Assembly: GCA_023362775.1 (NCBI GenBank)
Contig: JALMGJ010000008.1
Location: 23,078,501 to 23,142,500 of the forward strand
Length of the DNA: 64,000 nucleotides
From: Charina bottae
Taxonomy: Eukaryota; Chordata; Lepidosauria; Squamata; Charinaidae
Direction: 5' to 3'
Below the pieces are notes generated by a model that searched no databases, was not told the DNA's origin, and saw nothing but the letters and a program-made list of their open reading frames with translations. Position 1 is the stretch's first letter. Every line of letters begins with the position of its first letter. Shown piece by piece: positions 35,170 to 45,434 of this stretch. The position numbers and the translations under genes were made by a program.

Positions 35170-36450
35170 CTTATATGCAGACCAATCCATTAGCAGCTGT
35201 ATAAATAAGGACCTGTGTAATGCAGACATTTGCACTATATGCAAGGTGTAAGAGTTGAGTCTGAATCTGATGCTGAGCTAGACAAAACCAAAACCTATGC
35301 TAAGAAAAAAGGGGAAATTGAAACTTATCCTGTAAAAACTTGGGAAACCGAAACTCAGAGTGACTCAGCAGAGTGGGAAATCCTGAGCAGCTGATTAGTC
35401 AGAACCAGGGAGCATGCTCTAAGCTACCAATCAGTGCAAGGGAGAGGCGAGCCGAAAAGCGCACCAAACAGAGAGAAGTCCGATTGGTCCCTGAGGAGAA
35501 ACGGCGTGAAGAAAATAGGATAAAAAGATGCCAGTGCAAGGAGCAAACCACTGGAGACAGCCGTTCCACTGAGCTAACAGCTTCTTCAGGAGTAGAGCTG
35601 GAATCGTTTTCAAAAGACTGCTCTGTAGCCTTTATGGAATCAGAGTCAGTGCTTTTCACCATTTTGGAATTCCTCCGGGTGCCTTGGCCTTCAGCCGAGT
35701 CCTGCCTTGTCGAGCCGCTTCCTTCTACGGAGTCCAGTTTAGTTGCGCCGCGCCTTCCAGTGGAATCCTGCCTTGCCATGCTGTGTTCTTCAGCCAAGTC
35801 CTGCCTTGTCACGCCGTATTCTGCAGCCAAGTCCAGCATTGCCACACCGCATTCTCCAGCCAAGTTCTGCCTTGCCACGTCGCATTCTCCAGTCGAGTCC
35901 TGCCTTGCTATGCCGTGTCTTCCAGCTGAGCCCTGTCTTGTCCCGCCGCATTGTTCGTTCAAGTCCTGCCTTGCCGTGCTGCGTTCTCCAGTCGGATCCG
36001 GTCTAATCACTTAGAGTTCTTCAGTCGAGTCTTGCCTTGCCATGCCATGTTCATCGGCTGAGTCTTGCCCTGCCACGCCACGTCTTCCAGTTGAATCCTG
36101 CCTTGCCGCACCACATCTTCCAATCGAATCCTGCCTTGCCACGTGTTTTCCAGTGGAGTCTTGCCTTGCTAAGCCAAGCATTTCTGCCAAGTCCAGTCTT
36201 GCTATGCCACGAATTCCAGCCAAGCCTGTTCCAGTTTCATTGCCTCGATCCCAAGGCGCTTCCTGCCTTGCTGCTGAATTGCAATCCCAGACGGAATCTT
36301 GTTTACCTGTGTCGTCCAGTGCTCTGACCTTGCCAGGTTGGCTTTAGCTCCGCAAATATTCATTCTTTTAAGGGCTTATTAGGTAAATAGTTGAACTGTA
36401 AATAAAGATTAATTCTATTTAACCTCTGGTCGCCTCATACTCTGAACAGG
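35170..36450 (+). mobile_element. Unclassified LTR-like block with 33-bp minisatellite
   Basis: A TATAAATA motif lies at about 35202 and an AATAAA signal at about 36401, with a GC-rich body between: promoter and poly(A) spacing that would fit the U3-R-U5 of a solo LTR. From about 35690 to 36230 the body is a decayed tandem array of a 33-bp unit (consensus near TCCTGCCTTGCCACGCCGCA...). Since 33 is divisible by three, both strands stay open: 213 residues plus (35373-36014) and 203 minus (35399-36010), with an 11-residue repeat. I do not consider either a gene. TG/CA ends and a TSD were not established. Confidence 0.4.
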
Positions 36451-36619
36451 ACACAAGGATGCCTTTCTATGAATTAATATTGTATCCCTAACATATGGGG
36501 ACAGGGCTGTTTATCAATGTTTAGGTGGTGAGTTTTGTCAGTTTTCATAATACCTGCACAGAGCATAGTTTTGCAAATTAAAAATACAGGAACTGTATTT
36601 AGATGTATAATCATTCATT

Positions 36620-36760
36620 CATTCTAGTTTATTACGGTCACTGACCAGTACAAGATACAATTCTACAAAGGTATACTCATTGAACCTTACAATATATGTA
36701 TAATCCTAAACACTTTAACTAGTACTGAACATAGTCAGTCTTCTCTATAAAAATGCATAG
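36620..36760 (-). mobile_element. Unclassified LINE-like 3' end
   Basis: Shares TAGTTTATTAC, GACCAG and TACAAAGGTATA, in the same order and spacing, with 23917-23968. On the minus strand this is an AATAAA-containing terminus. Family unknown. Confidence 0.35.
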
Positions 36761-36959
36761 AAATGCATTGCCAGGTTATGAAGTGTAATGATAGTACCAT
36801 ATACGCTATCATGATAGCATTCTTTAATATTAATCTTACATCTAGGACAATTTTCAGTTCTACTGCCAAAAGAACAATTGTCTTTGGGTTTGTTTCGTTA
36901 ATTTTTATAGTTGATTTTTTAAAAACAATATAAATAAGCTTCCTTTTGTTTCCTTAAAT

Positions 36960-37226
36960 CAGGGGTGGGGAACCTTTTTTCTTCCAAGGGCCATTTGGAT
37001 ATTTATAACCAGGGACCAGGGGGTGGGAGGCAGGGTTTCTGGGATTTCCGTGGACCGGGGCCCGGAGTTTGCGGGCGGGAGCCAATCACAAGCACTGGGG
37101 GACGGGGTTTGCAGGCGGGAGCCAATCACGTGGAAGGGGCAGGGTTTGTGGGTGGGACCCCGCGGGCCTTAGGCAGGAGCCCTGCAGGCCTTATATGGCC
37201 TGTGGGCCTGACATTGCCCACCCCTG
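36960..37226. mobile_element. Small non-autonomous hAT transposon with 8-bp TSD
   Basis: 267 bp, ends CAGGGGTGGG and CCCACCCCTG (inverted), flanked by the exact 8-bp TSD CCTTAAAT at 36952-36959 and 37227-37234. An 8-bp TSD with CAGGG-type ends is diagnostic of hAT. The interior is GC-rich, unlike the host DNA, with a repeated GGCGGGAGCCAATCAC motif. Its right end is 36 bp from the 3' splice site of the NDST4 exon at 37263. Confidence 0.92.
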
Positions 37227-37262
37227 CCTTAAATGAATGCTATTTTTTCTTTGTTTTTTCAG

Positions 37263-37350
37263 GCCTTACTAGAGACTCAAGTATTACTACGCACTCAGGT
37301 TGCAAATTTTACCTTCAACCTTGGATTTTCAGGAAAGTTTTACCATACAG
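37263..37350 (+). CDS. NDST4: NDST4 internal exon 1 of 4 seen
   Basis: 88-nt exon between a strong polypyrimidine tract with AG (37235-37262) and the donor GTAAGC. It starts in phase 0 and ends one base into a codon. It encodes [18 protein letters not shown] followed by [11 protein letters not shown], in the N-deacetylase domain of heparan sulfate N-deacetylase/N-sulfotransferase, a Golgi type II membrane enzyme that removes acetyl from GlcNAc and sulfates the amine. It corresponds to roughly residues 335-365 of a protein of about 870. ALLETQ with [11 protein letters not shown] fits NDST4 better than NDST3 as I recall them. A hAT insertion lies immediately upstream. The previous exon was not found in the window. 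Confidence 0.85.
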
Positions 37351-37424
37351 GTAAGCAGGAACTATATAGTAGCAGTTAAAAGCATATGAAAAATATTAGA
37401 AGCTTTTTTTTTATCATATAGCAT

Positions 37425-37905
37425 ATTATTATTATTAATTAATTTATTCAATTTATATGACCGCCCATCTCCCCCAACGGGGAACTCTGGGCGGTTTACA
37501 ATAAAATCACATTTAAAATAAGGATATAAAATATAACATTACAGTTTAATTAATACAATTAAATAATTATAAAATCCAATTTGGTGAATTAGCTTAACAA
37601 AAAGGAAGGACATTATGGAATTAACCACCCCCATGAGGAACTATTACTTTCCTCTTCCCATGCTAGGCAGCAGAACCAGGTTTTCAGCTCTTTCCTAAAG
37701 GTCAGGAGGGAGGGGACCTGCCTCAACTCTGGGGGCAAGATATTCCAAAGGGCGGGTGCCACTACAGAGAAGGCCCGCCTCCTGCACCCCACCAGATGAC
37801 ATTCCCTTATTGATGGGGTCCGTAGCAGGCCCTCTCTGAATGATCGGGTGGGGCAGGTCGATGATATGGGGATAAGACGGTCTTATCTTATACTTTATCA
37901 CATAT
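37425..37905 (-). mobile_element. L2 LINE 3' fragment
   Basis: Left end ACCGCCCATCTCCC, then sequence matching the 3' portion of the L2 at 32760-33160, including 'gatattccaaagggcgggtgcc'. Minus orientation, 5'-truncated, interrupted on the right by the Tc1 element. Confidence 0.82.
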
Positions 37906-37908
37906 ATA

Positions 37909-39485
37909 AGCTGCTCAAAAAAATAAAGGGAACACTGAAATAAGACATCCTAGATCTGAATGAATGAAATATTCGTATTAATTACTTTGTTCATTAGATA
38001 GTTGAATGTGCTGACAACAAAATCACACAAAAAGCAATGGAAATCAAATGTAAGCAACCCCTGGAGGTCTGGATGTGGAGTTACACTCAAAAATTAAAGT
38101 GGAAAAGAACACTACAGGCTGATCCAACGTTGATGTAATGTCCTTAAAACAAGTCAAAATGAGGCTCAGTAGTGTATCTGGCCTCCACGTGCCTGTATGA
38201 CCTCCCTACAATGCCTGGGCATGCTCCTGATGAGGTGGCGGATGGTCTCCTGAGGGATCTCTTCCCACACCTGGACTAAAGCATCCCCCAACTCCTGGAC
38301 AGTCTGTGGTGCAACGTGGCATTGGTGGATGGAGCGAGACATGATGTCCCAGATGTGCTCAATTGGATTCAGGTCTGGGGAACAGGCGGGCCAGTCCATA
38401 GCATCAATGCCTTCGTCTTGCAGGAACTGCTGGCACACTCCAGCCACATGAGGTCTAGCATTGTCTTGCATTAGGAGGAACCCAGGGCCAACCGCACCAG
38501 CATATGGTCTCACAAGGGGTCTGAGGATCTCATCTCGGTACCTAATGGCAGTCAGGCTACCTCTGGCGAGCACATGGAGGGCTGTGCGGCCCCCTAAAGA
38601 AATGCCACCCCACACCATTACTGACCCACTGCCAAACCGGTCATGCTGGAGGATGTTGCAGGCAGTAGAACGTTCTCCACGGCGTCTCCAGACCCTGTCA
38701 TGTCTGTCACATGTGCTCAGTGTGAACCTGCTTTCATCTGTGAAGAGCACAGGGCGCCAGTGGCGAAGTTGCCAATCTTGTGTTCTCTGGCAAATGCCAA
38801 ACGTCCTGCATGGTGTTGGGCTGTAAGTACAACCCCCACCTGTGGACGTCAGGCCCTCATACCACCCTCATGGAGTCTGTTTCTGACCGTTTGAGCAGCC
38901 ACACGGACATTTGTGGCCCACTGGAGGTCATTTTGCAGGGCTCTGGCAGTGCTCCTCCTGTCCCTTCTTGCACAAAGGCGGAGGTAGCAGTCCTGCTGCT
39001 GGGTTGTTGCCCTCCTACGGCCTCCTCCACGTCTCCTGATGTACTGACCTGTCTCCTGGTAGCGCCTCCATGCTCTGGACACTACGCTGACACACAGCAA
39101 ACCTTCTTGCCACAGCTCGCATTGATGTGCCATCCTGGATGAGCTGCACTACCTGAGTCACTTGTGTGGGTTGTAGACTCCGTCTCATGCTACCACTAGA
39201 GTGGAAGCACCGCCAGCATTCAAAAGTGACCAAACCATCAGCCAGAAAGCATAGGAACTGAGAAGTGGTCTGTGGTCACCACCTGCAGATCCACTCCTTT
39301 ATTGGGGATGTCTTGCTAACTGCCTATGCTTTCCGCCTGTTGTCTATTCCATGTGCACAACAGCATGTGAAATTGATTGTCAGTCAGTGTTGCTACCTAA
39401 GTGGACAGTTTGATTTCACAGAAGTGTGATTGACTTGGACTTACATTGTGTTGTTTCAGTGTTCCCTTTATTTTTTTTAGCAGTG
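37909..39485 (-). mobile_element. Tc1-family DNA transposon, full length
   Basis: Inverted ends: 37911-37940 and 39454-39483 are reverse complements with two or three differences, containing AATAAAGGGAACACTGAAA. A TA dinucleotide borders the left end; the right end runs into a GT microsatellite, so the right TA is unclear. The 1.57-kb length and gene layout are those of complete Tc1 elements. The wording resembles Tc1 elements I know from teleost fishes. Confidence 0.9.
38166..39198 (-). pseudogene. Tc1 transposase, inactivated
   Basis: Minus strand, three reading frames. N-terminus (from [17 protein letters not shown], near 39187) is a paired-type helix-turn-helix DNA-binding region; the frame then shifts near 39090 to the frame ending GGMRA (38849-39133), which hits a TGA (the codon after GGMRA, probably a decayed CGA); a further shift near 38780 leads to the catalytic part (38166-38750). 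That part has TDESRF (first Asp at 5), QDNARPH (Asp at 96) and NPIEHIWD (Glu at 131): spacing 34, so the DD34E triad is intact. Transposase cuts and pastes at TA. At least two frameshifts and one stop make this copy dead. Confidence 0.92.
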
Positions 39486-39501
39486 TGTGTGTGTGTGTGT
39501 A

Positions 39502-39597
<96 letters not shown>

Positions 39598-39607
39598 ATA
39601 TATATAT
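39484..39607. repeat. (GT)n-(AT)n microsatellite
   Basis: GT repeats interrupted by GTAT units pass into about 25 AT units. It sits directly against the right end of the Tc1 element. Confidence 0.95.
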
Positions 39608-39802
39608 CATCATATACTTTAAAAGAAATGGTAATTTTAAAATTAAAGTAAAATGTAAGAATTTCCCATATATGTTCTAAACATGTATTTAAGTACATAC
39701 AAATTCAGGGAAAGTATTTTCTACGAAGTGAAAAGGAAATATAGTGACAAACCCAAACAACAGACTATGTTTTATGTTTGAAGTTATTTTCTGAAGATTT
39801 TT

Positions 39803-40022
39803 GTTGTTGTTGTTCAGTCATTTAGTCGTGTCCGACTCTTCGTGACCTCATGGACCATAGCACGCCAGGCCTTCCTGTCCTCCACTGTCTCTCGGAGTTT
39901 ACTCAAATTCATGTTCATTACATCGGTGATGCTAACTAACCATCTCATCCTCTGCCGTCCCCTTCTCCTTTTGCCTTCAGTCTTTCCCAGCATCAGGGTC
40001 TTTTCCAATGAGTCCTCTCTTA
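39803..40022 (-). mobile_element. BovB LINE 3' end, short copy
   Basis: 220 bp with the GTT-rich tail at the left and the coding block GKTEGKRRRGRQRMRWL on the minus strand, ending AWRAMVHEVTKSRTRLND. Very close to the copy at 4934 and closer to the family ending SRTRLxD. Strongly 5'-truncated. Confidence 0.92.
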
Positions 40023-40820
40023 AGGTCAATTAATCTCCTGTGAGAGATGCCACTTCTCTCAGGGCATATCTACATTACTGTTTAAGCTGCACCTGTCCTG
40101 TACTAATGCTAAATTCACTATAAGCAAATTTGAAAATTCTTCTCTGGACTGAAATACCTTAGCAATAGCTTGCAGGATTCAGTCCAGCCTGAAGGTTACC
40201 ATATCCTCTGATTTGACAATACCTCAGAAAATGTGTTTTCCCACCTTTCTGTTCCAGGAAGGCAATTGCCAGATACTTTCTTTCTTGTGGACAGTCTTCC
40301 CTAACACCCATATATAGTTTTGTGTGTGTATGTGTGTGTATGTGCGTATTGTGTGTGTATATATATATAAAATTAAAGCATCAAAATGCATATACAAGCA
40401 GACACAGTTAGCAACTTTTTTTAAAAAAAAACTTTCTTAGTGGCCTATTGTTTCTAAAATCCTTTAGAGCCATTTTATTACAATATTTTGTAAAAGCACA
40501 ATGGTTGTAACACTTACTTTGTAAGTGTAAGGTTGCTGGGCTATTGATTATTTAGGAGGTAGGGCTGAACCCTTCTACTTTGAATGATTGGAAAAACATG
40601 TTTCAAGTGACTGGAAAAACAGTGAAATGATGCACCCTGGACTTATTCTTCTTAAAGTATAAGGAAAAGTAAGAAGGTTAGGGAAAGAAAAATAACAATT
40701 ATACAAAATTCTGTCAGGTTTCAAATCAGCAGCCTTCTATTTGCATAGCAAGTGTTATGACCATCATGCTATTATAGCATTCATGGTAAAAAAAAAAAAA
40801 AGCTCTAAAAGGTATTACAG
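40023..40820. other. Unrecognised sequence with short GT/AT repeats
   Basis: GTGTGTAT-type repeats at 40321-40370 and an A run at 40788-40801. No other feature. Confidence 0.4.
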
Positions 40821-41912
40821 ACTACATGTAGTCCTCAAGTTATGTTGGCAATTGGGGTCAGAATTTCCATCGCTAAGTGATGCAGTGATAAAGTGTGATG
40901 TCACGTGACCACATTGCTTAGTGTTGGCAATCCCAGCACTCCCCGTTGCCATTGTTAACCGAATCCCACTTGTCATTAGCCAAGGATCCACCCTGATCCA
41001 AGCCACTCTGCCCCGAGTCTTGGTTCTTCCAGGGTAAGGGACTGCTTCCCCTTCAACTCCCCCCAACTGCCTATTCCCTATCTCTGCCCTTTTGGCTGCC
41101 CTGTACCCTGCCTTGTGGGGCAGCAAGCAGCCGCAGAACTGTGCAGCTCTGGGGCTGCTTGCCATGCTATGGCTCAGGGGCTCCTTGGTGCACCATGGCT
41201 CTGGGGCTGCAAGAAGTTCAGCATGAAGCAGCAGCCCCTCCAGCCCCTCCAGCCCAGCCCAGCCCAGCCCCACAAAGCCGCAGCTGCCCTAGCCCAGCCC
41301 AGCACCATGGCACGAAGCCACAGCTGCCCCATGAAGCCCCAGCCACCCTGCCCAGCCCAGTACTGTAGCACAAAGCCCCATCCCATCCCAGCAGTGCAGC
41401 CACCCTTGCCACCCTGCACTATGAGGCCCCTGCCACCCTGCACTCTGCTGCCACATCTTCTTGCTCCCACTGCTGATGAGGTGTGCCTGGGCTGGCCCTT
41501 CGCAAGGCAGCTGCTGGCCATATGAGGCCTTCTTCCCGAGGTCTTGTGAGGAAAGTGCCATGCGTGATCTTGGGAAGAAGGCCTCATATGGCCAGCAGTT
41601 GCCTTGCGAAGGGCCAGCCCAGGCACACCTCATCAGCAGCGGGAGTAGGAAGACGGCGAATGTCCGCTGGGGCAGCAGAGTGCAGGGCAGCAGGGGCCGT
41701 GGAGTGCAGGGGGCTAAGAGGGCAGAGATGGGGGAGATAGGCAGGTAGGGGGAGTTGAAGCACCCCTGTGGTCAGAGGTGCAGGCAAGCTGCCAAGTGCC
41801 CAAATTTTGATCACATGACTGCGGGGGCACTGCAACTGCCATAACGTCAGGGACCGGGCATAGGTACTATTCGTTCAGCGCTGCCGTAACTTTGAACAGT
41901 TGCTGAACAAAT
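40821..41912. mobile_element. Non-autonomous palindromic DNA element with GC-rich insert
   Basis: The ends resemble a common reptile element: left 'gtagtcctcaagttatg' and 'cgctaagtgatgcagt', right 'gctgccgtaactttgaac' and 'aattttgatcacatgac'. Between about 41000 and 41760 lies a GC-rich block, rich in CAGCCC repeats, that I do not recognise. Transposase is absent. The right terminal repeat seems truncated. Confidence 0.5.
41471..41638. repeat. 67-bp hairpin with 34-nt loop
   Basis: Arms 41471-41537 and 41572-41638 are reverse complements with one mismatch (position about 41510), starting TGCTGATGAGGTGTGCC. Weaker complementarity continues outward for about 40 bp. It is inside the GC-rich block and is open on several frames by palindromy. 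Confidence 0.92.
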
Positions 41913-41915
41913 TTT

Positions 41916-41998
41916 TTGTTTTATTTTATTTTATTATTTTATTTTATTTTATTTTATTTTATTTTATTTTATTTTATTTTATTATTTATTTATTTTAT
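41916..41998. repeat. (TTTTA)n microsatellite
   Basis: About 15 pentanucleotide units with interruptions. Confidence 0.95.
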
Positions 41999-44418
41999 AT
42001 TACAAATGGTTGTAATGGTCAGTATGGTAAACACTGACTCCGTTGAAGGGGTGTTTCTGCCTGTTTGAAGTAGCTAATGAACTGCTTGGGTTAGCCTGCA
42101 ACAAACTGATGCATATTATTCAAAATATACAAGGGTCTCAAAGCAACATAACAAGGAAAAATGTACTGCAGAGGTGGAGCAGAAAAATGAACCTTGAGGG
42201 CGTATTCATAGTGAGTGAGAGATTAATACAGGGCAGCAGCATCTATTTCTATCTTCCAGAAATGGTTGCCATCTTGTTGCAACAGGTCAACTGAGCAGTG
42301 CAAATAAGTTCTCATTAATGAACATATCACTTTGAGGATAAAGTAATACCCCTACCATAAGTAATAGAGCATTACTTTTCCAACCTCTTCAAAGACATCC
42401 ACATTTAGACAATTGCACAACTATAAAAATATTGAGAAAACTTTTTTTTTAAATGGTGTTCCAAGTTCCTAATAAAGATTTTGCTCATGCAGACACCAAC
42501 TTTCAGCTTTTCAGTGTGATTATATTATTATTTTGAGTCAGTCCAGTCTGTCCTAATCTCCTATAGGAATGTACTGATAAAATTTATATTACATATATGC
42601 CACGTTTTCTATTTCCCAATTGGTTTGAATACTATCAATCTGAAACGTATAATGGTGCCAAGATTTAAACAGGGTGAACATGCCTATGATTATGTATTCT
42701 ACAGAGGCTTTTAAGACTCACTAAAATAGCACGAAACAATGAGGTAGGTCTGTGATTTTCATTAAAGCACCTGCTGCACTATGTATTCAGTTAAGCCCTA
42801 CTTTTAAGGTTGGTATTGTTGTTTTGTCACTTCAGCTTAGAGGCAGCAGTCATTCTCCATACAAACATATACTTTATTGTCCAATTATGAATAAAACATG
42901 GGGAGGGCTCTTTAATTAATATAAATGTAGCTTGTTTACCCAAGCAAGCTTTTAAGGTAAGACGGTGAACATGTTTTATTAGCATATGGAAACTTTTGTG
43001 CTTTATTGACTTGTTCCCTAATGCACAATTCTGGTTCCTAAACACACATTGAATATAGGATTTCAAAAAGGAAAATAAGATTATGGATCTGCCAGAAGGT
43101 TTATAGGTTAAAGAAATGGGATCTAAGTGTATTATAACATGATTGCATTCTACTTTACTTTGATTCCATTATGATATCATGTTCAGAGCAGGAATGCACA
43201 AACAACCAATCTCAATTATATCCCAGCAGGAAAATATACTCTTTTGGCATGTATTATAGATCTATCACCTGTTCCTTATTTTGCTGCTAGATAAACCATT
43301 GACGTGATTCTGCAGGACTGAATCTGGAAGGTTCTATTCACAGATATGGTTATTTGTATTCTACTTGTGGGCATTTGAATTGGAATGCTTTTGGGAATAC
43401 CTATCTGTCTAATTCCCATGACGTCTTGTTTAGAGTAACAATTTCACTGCTACTGATAGACAATAATAAGACAATAATAAGAAAGGATAATTGCTCTCAT
43501 GAGGGAGCCTTCCAATGCGTCTGATCTATCACTACGAGGAGGGAGAGAGTGAATTAGATGGACCTTTGCTTTAATTCTGCAAAACTATTAAGTCCTTAAT
43601 TTAAGAATTATGGTCGTATGGAAATGCCACTAAAATTAAGGAAATACTAGTAAGGTTTTAAGATACTATTCCAAATATTCTATATTTCATGGTCAAAAAA
43701 GTTGATACTGTACTTCTGAAGCAAAATAAATACGTTGGTTCCTAACCCAAAGAGTGTGCACAGTATAGAATTTCTGATGCCAAAAAGAGAGAGCATATTA
43801 GTTTAAAACCATTTAAGATTGTACTCTGAGGGTAAAACCTTGAGACAGAACTCTGCCACAGAGCGCCTTTGTCCCAAAGCTGCTGTATTCATTTAAACCT
43901 AAATACATCATAGAGGCATTAAAGAAAGAATGAAAATAAAAGAAACTTTAACACAAGGAAAATGATTTCTCCTGTGCATTTCCCTTGTCATCTAAGTTCT
44001 GTTACCATTCCATAATTTGGCTTTGGGCTCAAGAACTTCTAAAAACAATCCTGATTCATATATTATCTACCATGTTTTTACTTGTAATTGAATTCTCAGA
44101 AATAAATCATAATGGAATGATTATCATTGTTGCTTTGGGAGCAAGGAGATACACCATATCAATTAAATAAAAGTTTTATTATAATAATGGAGGCATATTT
44201 CTCCCAATATTTTTCCACAGTTGTTTGGATTCAATTCCCCAAAAGTTGCTTCATAGCACATGAGGTGTAATGGTATGTGGGAAAGACCTTAGGAGAATGG
44301 GCCAAGAAACACTGCCTAGGGAACAATCAGATAAGAGCCAGCATAGCCCGCAGCTGGATAGTGGGTGGGGCAAGAGGCTCAGAAGAGACCCTCCCTAGTT
44401 TCTCGGACTGTAAAGAAG
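41999..44418. other. Unrecognised intronic sequence
   Basis: No exon, repeat family or frame with a domain was recognised in 2.4 kb. From 44270 to 44410 the wording ('ggcagactaagg... agccagcatagcccg') hints at an old repeat that hosted the Penelope palindrome. Confidence 0.4.
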
Positions 44419-44472
44419 ATGGTGGGAGAATTGTCTGTAGCTTGAATCATGTCAACTGGATTTCTATTTTCT

Positions 44473-44523
44473 CAGTGGAAACGTTTCGCTCCTTATCCAA
44501 GGATCTTCTTCAGTCTGAGCAAA
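44473..44523 (-). ncRNA. Hammerhead-ribozyme-like motif (left arm, one helix II mismatch)
   Basis: Minus strand CTCAG, CTGAAGA, helix II GATCCTT/AAGGAGC (one mismatch), GAAACGTTTC, CTGAG. Core nucleotides are intact; helix I outer pairing CTCAG/CTGAG is perfect. Confidence 0.72.
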
Positions 44524-44594
44524 GTTAGTAAGGGAATCCTAAATATTCCCTTTAATATTAATATTTAATATTTAGGATTCCCTTACTAACTTTG

Positions 44595-44643
44595 CTCAGA
44601 CTGAAGAAGCTCCTTGGATAAGGAGCGAAACGTTTCCACTGAG
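44595..44643 (+). ncRNA. Hammerhead-ribozyme-like motif (right arm)
   Basis: CTCAG (44595-44599), CTGAAGA, 7-bp helix II with GGAT loop, GAAAC/GTT, and CTGAG (44639-44643) complementary to the first block. This is the best-preserved of the four copies of this family in the window. Confidence 0.8.
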
Positions 44644-44733
44644 AAAATAGAAATCCAGTTGACATGATTCAAGCTACAGACAATTCCACCTGGATGACTG
44701 AGAACCTTCATAGACATATGGTGGGAGAATTGT

Positions 44734-45138
44734 ACTTTCAGACTGCAAGATTCTGTTAATGTACTAGCTTTTCAATAAAGTAGAATTAGCTCATCTGGTT
44801 GTGTTTTCTGTCTGGTCTACATAGTAAGGCTGATATGAGGGTGCCAACATTCTTGAGAGTGCCATCATAGCACCTTTGGCAAATCAAATCTAAAGAGCTG
44901 CACACATTTTGGATAAAGTGGAGGAGGGAATGCTTACCAAATTTCTGTACAACACACAAAGAAAATCTAAAACAATATTGATAAAGAAACGGCTTAAAAT
45001 AACAGGATAAAAATGCAGAGTTCTTCAAGTACAGATCAGAAGCCAGATGTATGGGGACGGGATGGGAAATATATGACTTGGTAACTGTACTTGTTAAAAA
45101 AAAGTTCTTGGAATGGTACTTGGTCACAAACTGAATGA

Positions 45139-45139
<1 letters not shown>
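44734..45139. other. Unrecognised sequence
   Basis: A 113-residue minus-strand frame (44786-45127) has no domain. Confidence 0.35.
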
Positions 45140-45229
<90 letters not shown>

Positions 45230-45230
45230 A
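45140..45230. repeat. (TGTC)n-(TATC)n compound microsatellite
   Basis: About 11 TGTC units followed by about 11 TATC units, about 200 bp upstream of the NDST4 exon. Confidence 0.95.
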
Positions 45231-45254
45231 TCTGTCTATCAACTATCATCTATC

Positions 45255-45386
45255 TCCTGCCTCCTATTTTCCCCACAACAAATCCTGTGAGGGGGGTTGG
45301 GCTGAGTCACCCAGCCGGCTTCCACGTCTAGAAATCACAGTCTCCTGATTTCTAGGCCACCACCTTAATCTCTACACCAAACTAGT
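45255..45386 (-). mobile_element. tRNA-derived SINE remnant next to NDST4 exon
   Basis: Same family as 13440-13680: 'cctgtgagg', 'gagtcacccagccggcttcc', 'cagtctcctgatttctaggcc', with the tRNA-like head at the right. An internal deletion removed part of the body. Confidence 0.75.
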
Positions 45387-45434
45387 GGCATCGTCATATA
45401 TTTTACAATGTAGTATTTGCCTTTCATTTCTTAG

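Larger units (their letters stand above)
44435..44717. mobile_element. Mini Penelope fold-back with 16-bp TSD
   Basis: 283 bp made of two inverted copies of the Penelope 3' terminal region, the same family as 8881-11434, with 3' ends outward and a short AT-rich centre (about 44540-44570). Flanked by ATGGTGGGAGAATTGT at 44419-44434 and 44718-44733; part of it (GAATTGT) also fits the element's own sequence, so the true TSD may be shorter. No ORF remains. The right arm has the 38-nt extension seen at 8881-8918; the left arm stops at CTGTAGCTTG. Confidence 0.88.

Noticed and set aside
35373..36014. 213-residue frame with 11-residue repeats
   Set aside because: It is a 33-bp minisatellite open equally on the opposite strand, within an LTR-like repeat.
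1..37262. Upstream NDST4 exon (expected to end near the family's DDIFVGKEGTRM segment)
   Set aside because: Looked for by eye and not found; it probably lies left of the window, but a translated search would be needed to exclude it.
38461..39142. Plus-strand frames of about 120 residues
   Set aside because: Antisense of the Tc1 transposase.
41115..41748. Overlapping frames rich in Ala, Pro, Gly and Cys
   Set aside because: They arise from the GC-rich CAGCCC repeats and the hairpin; no domain and open on both strands.
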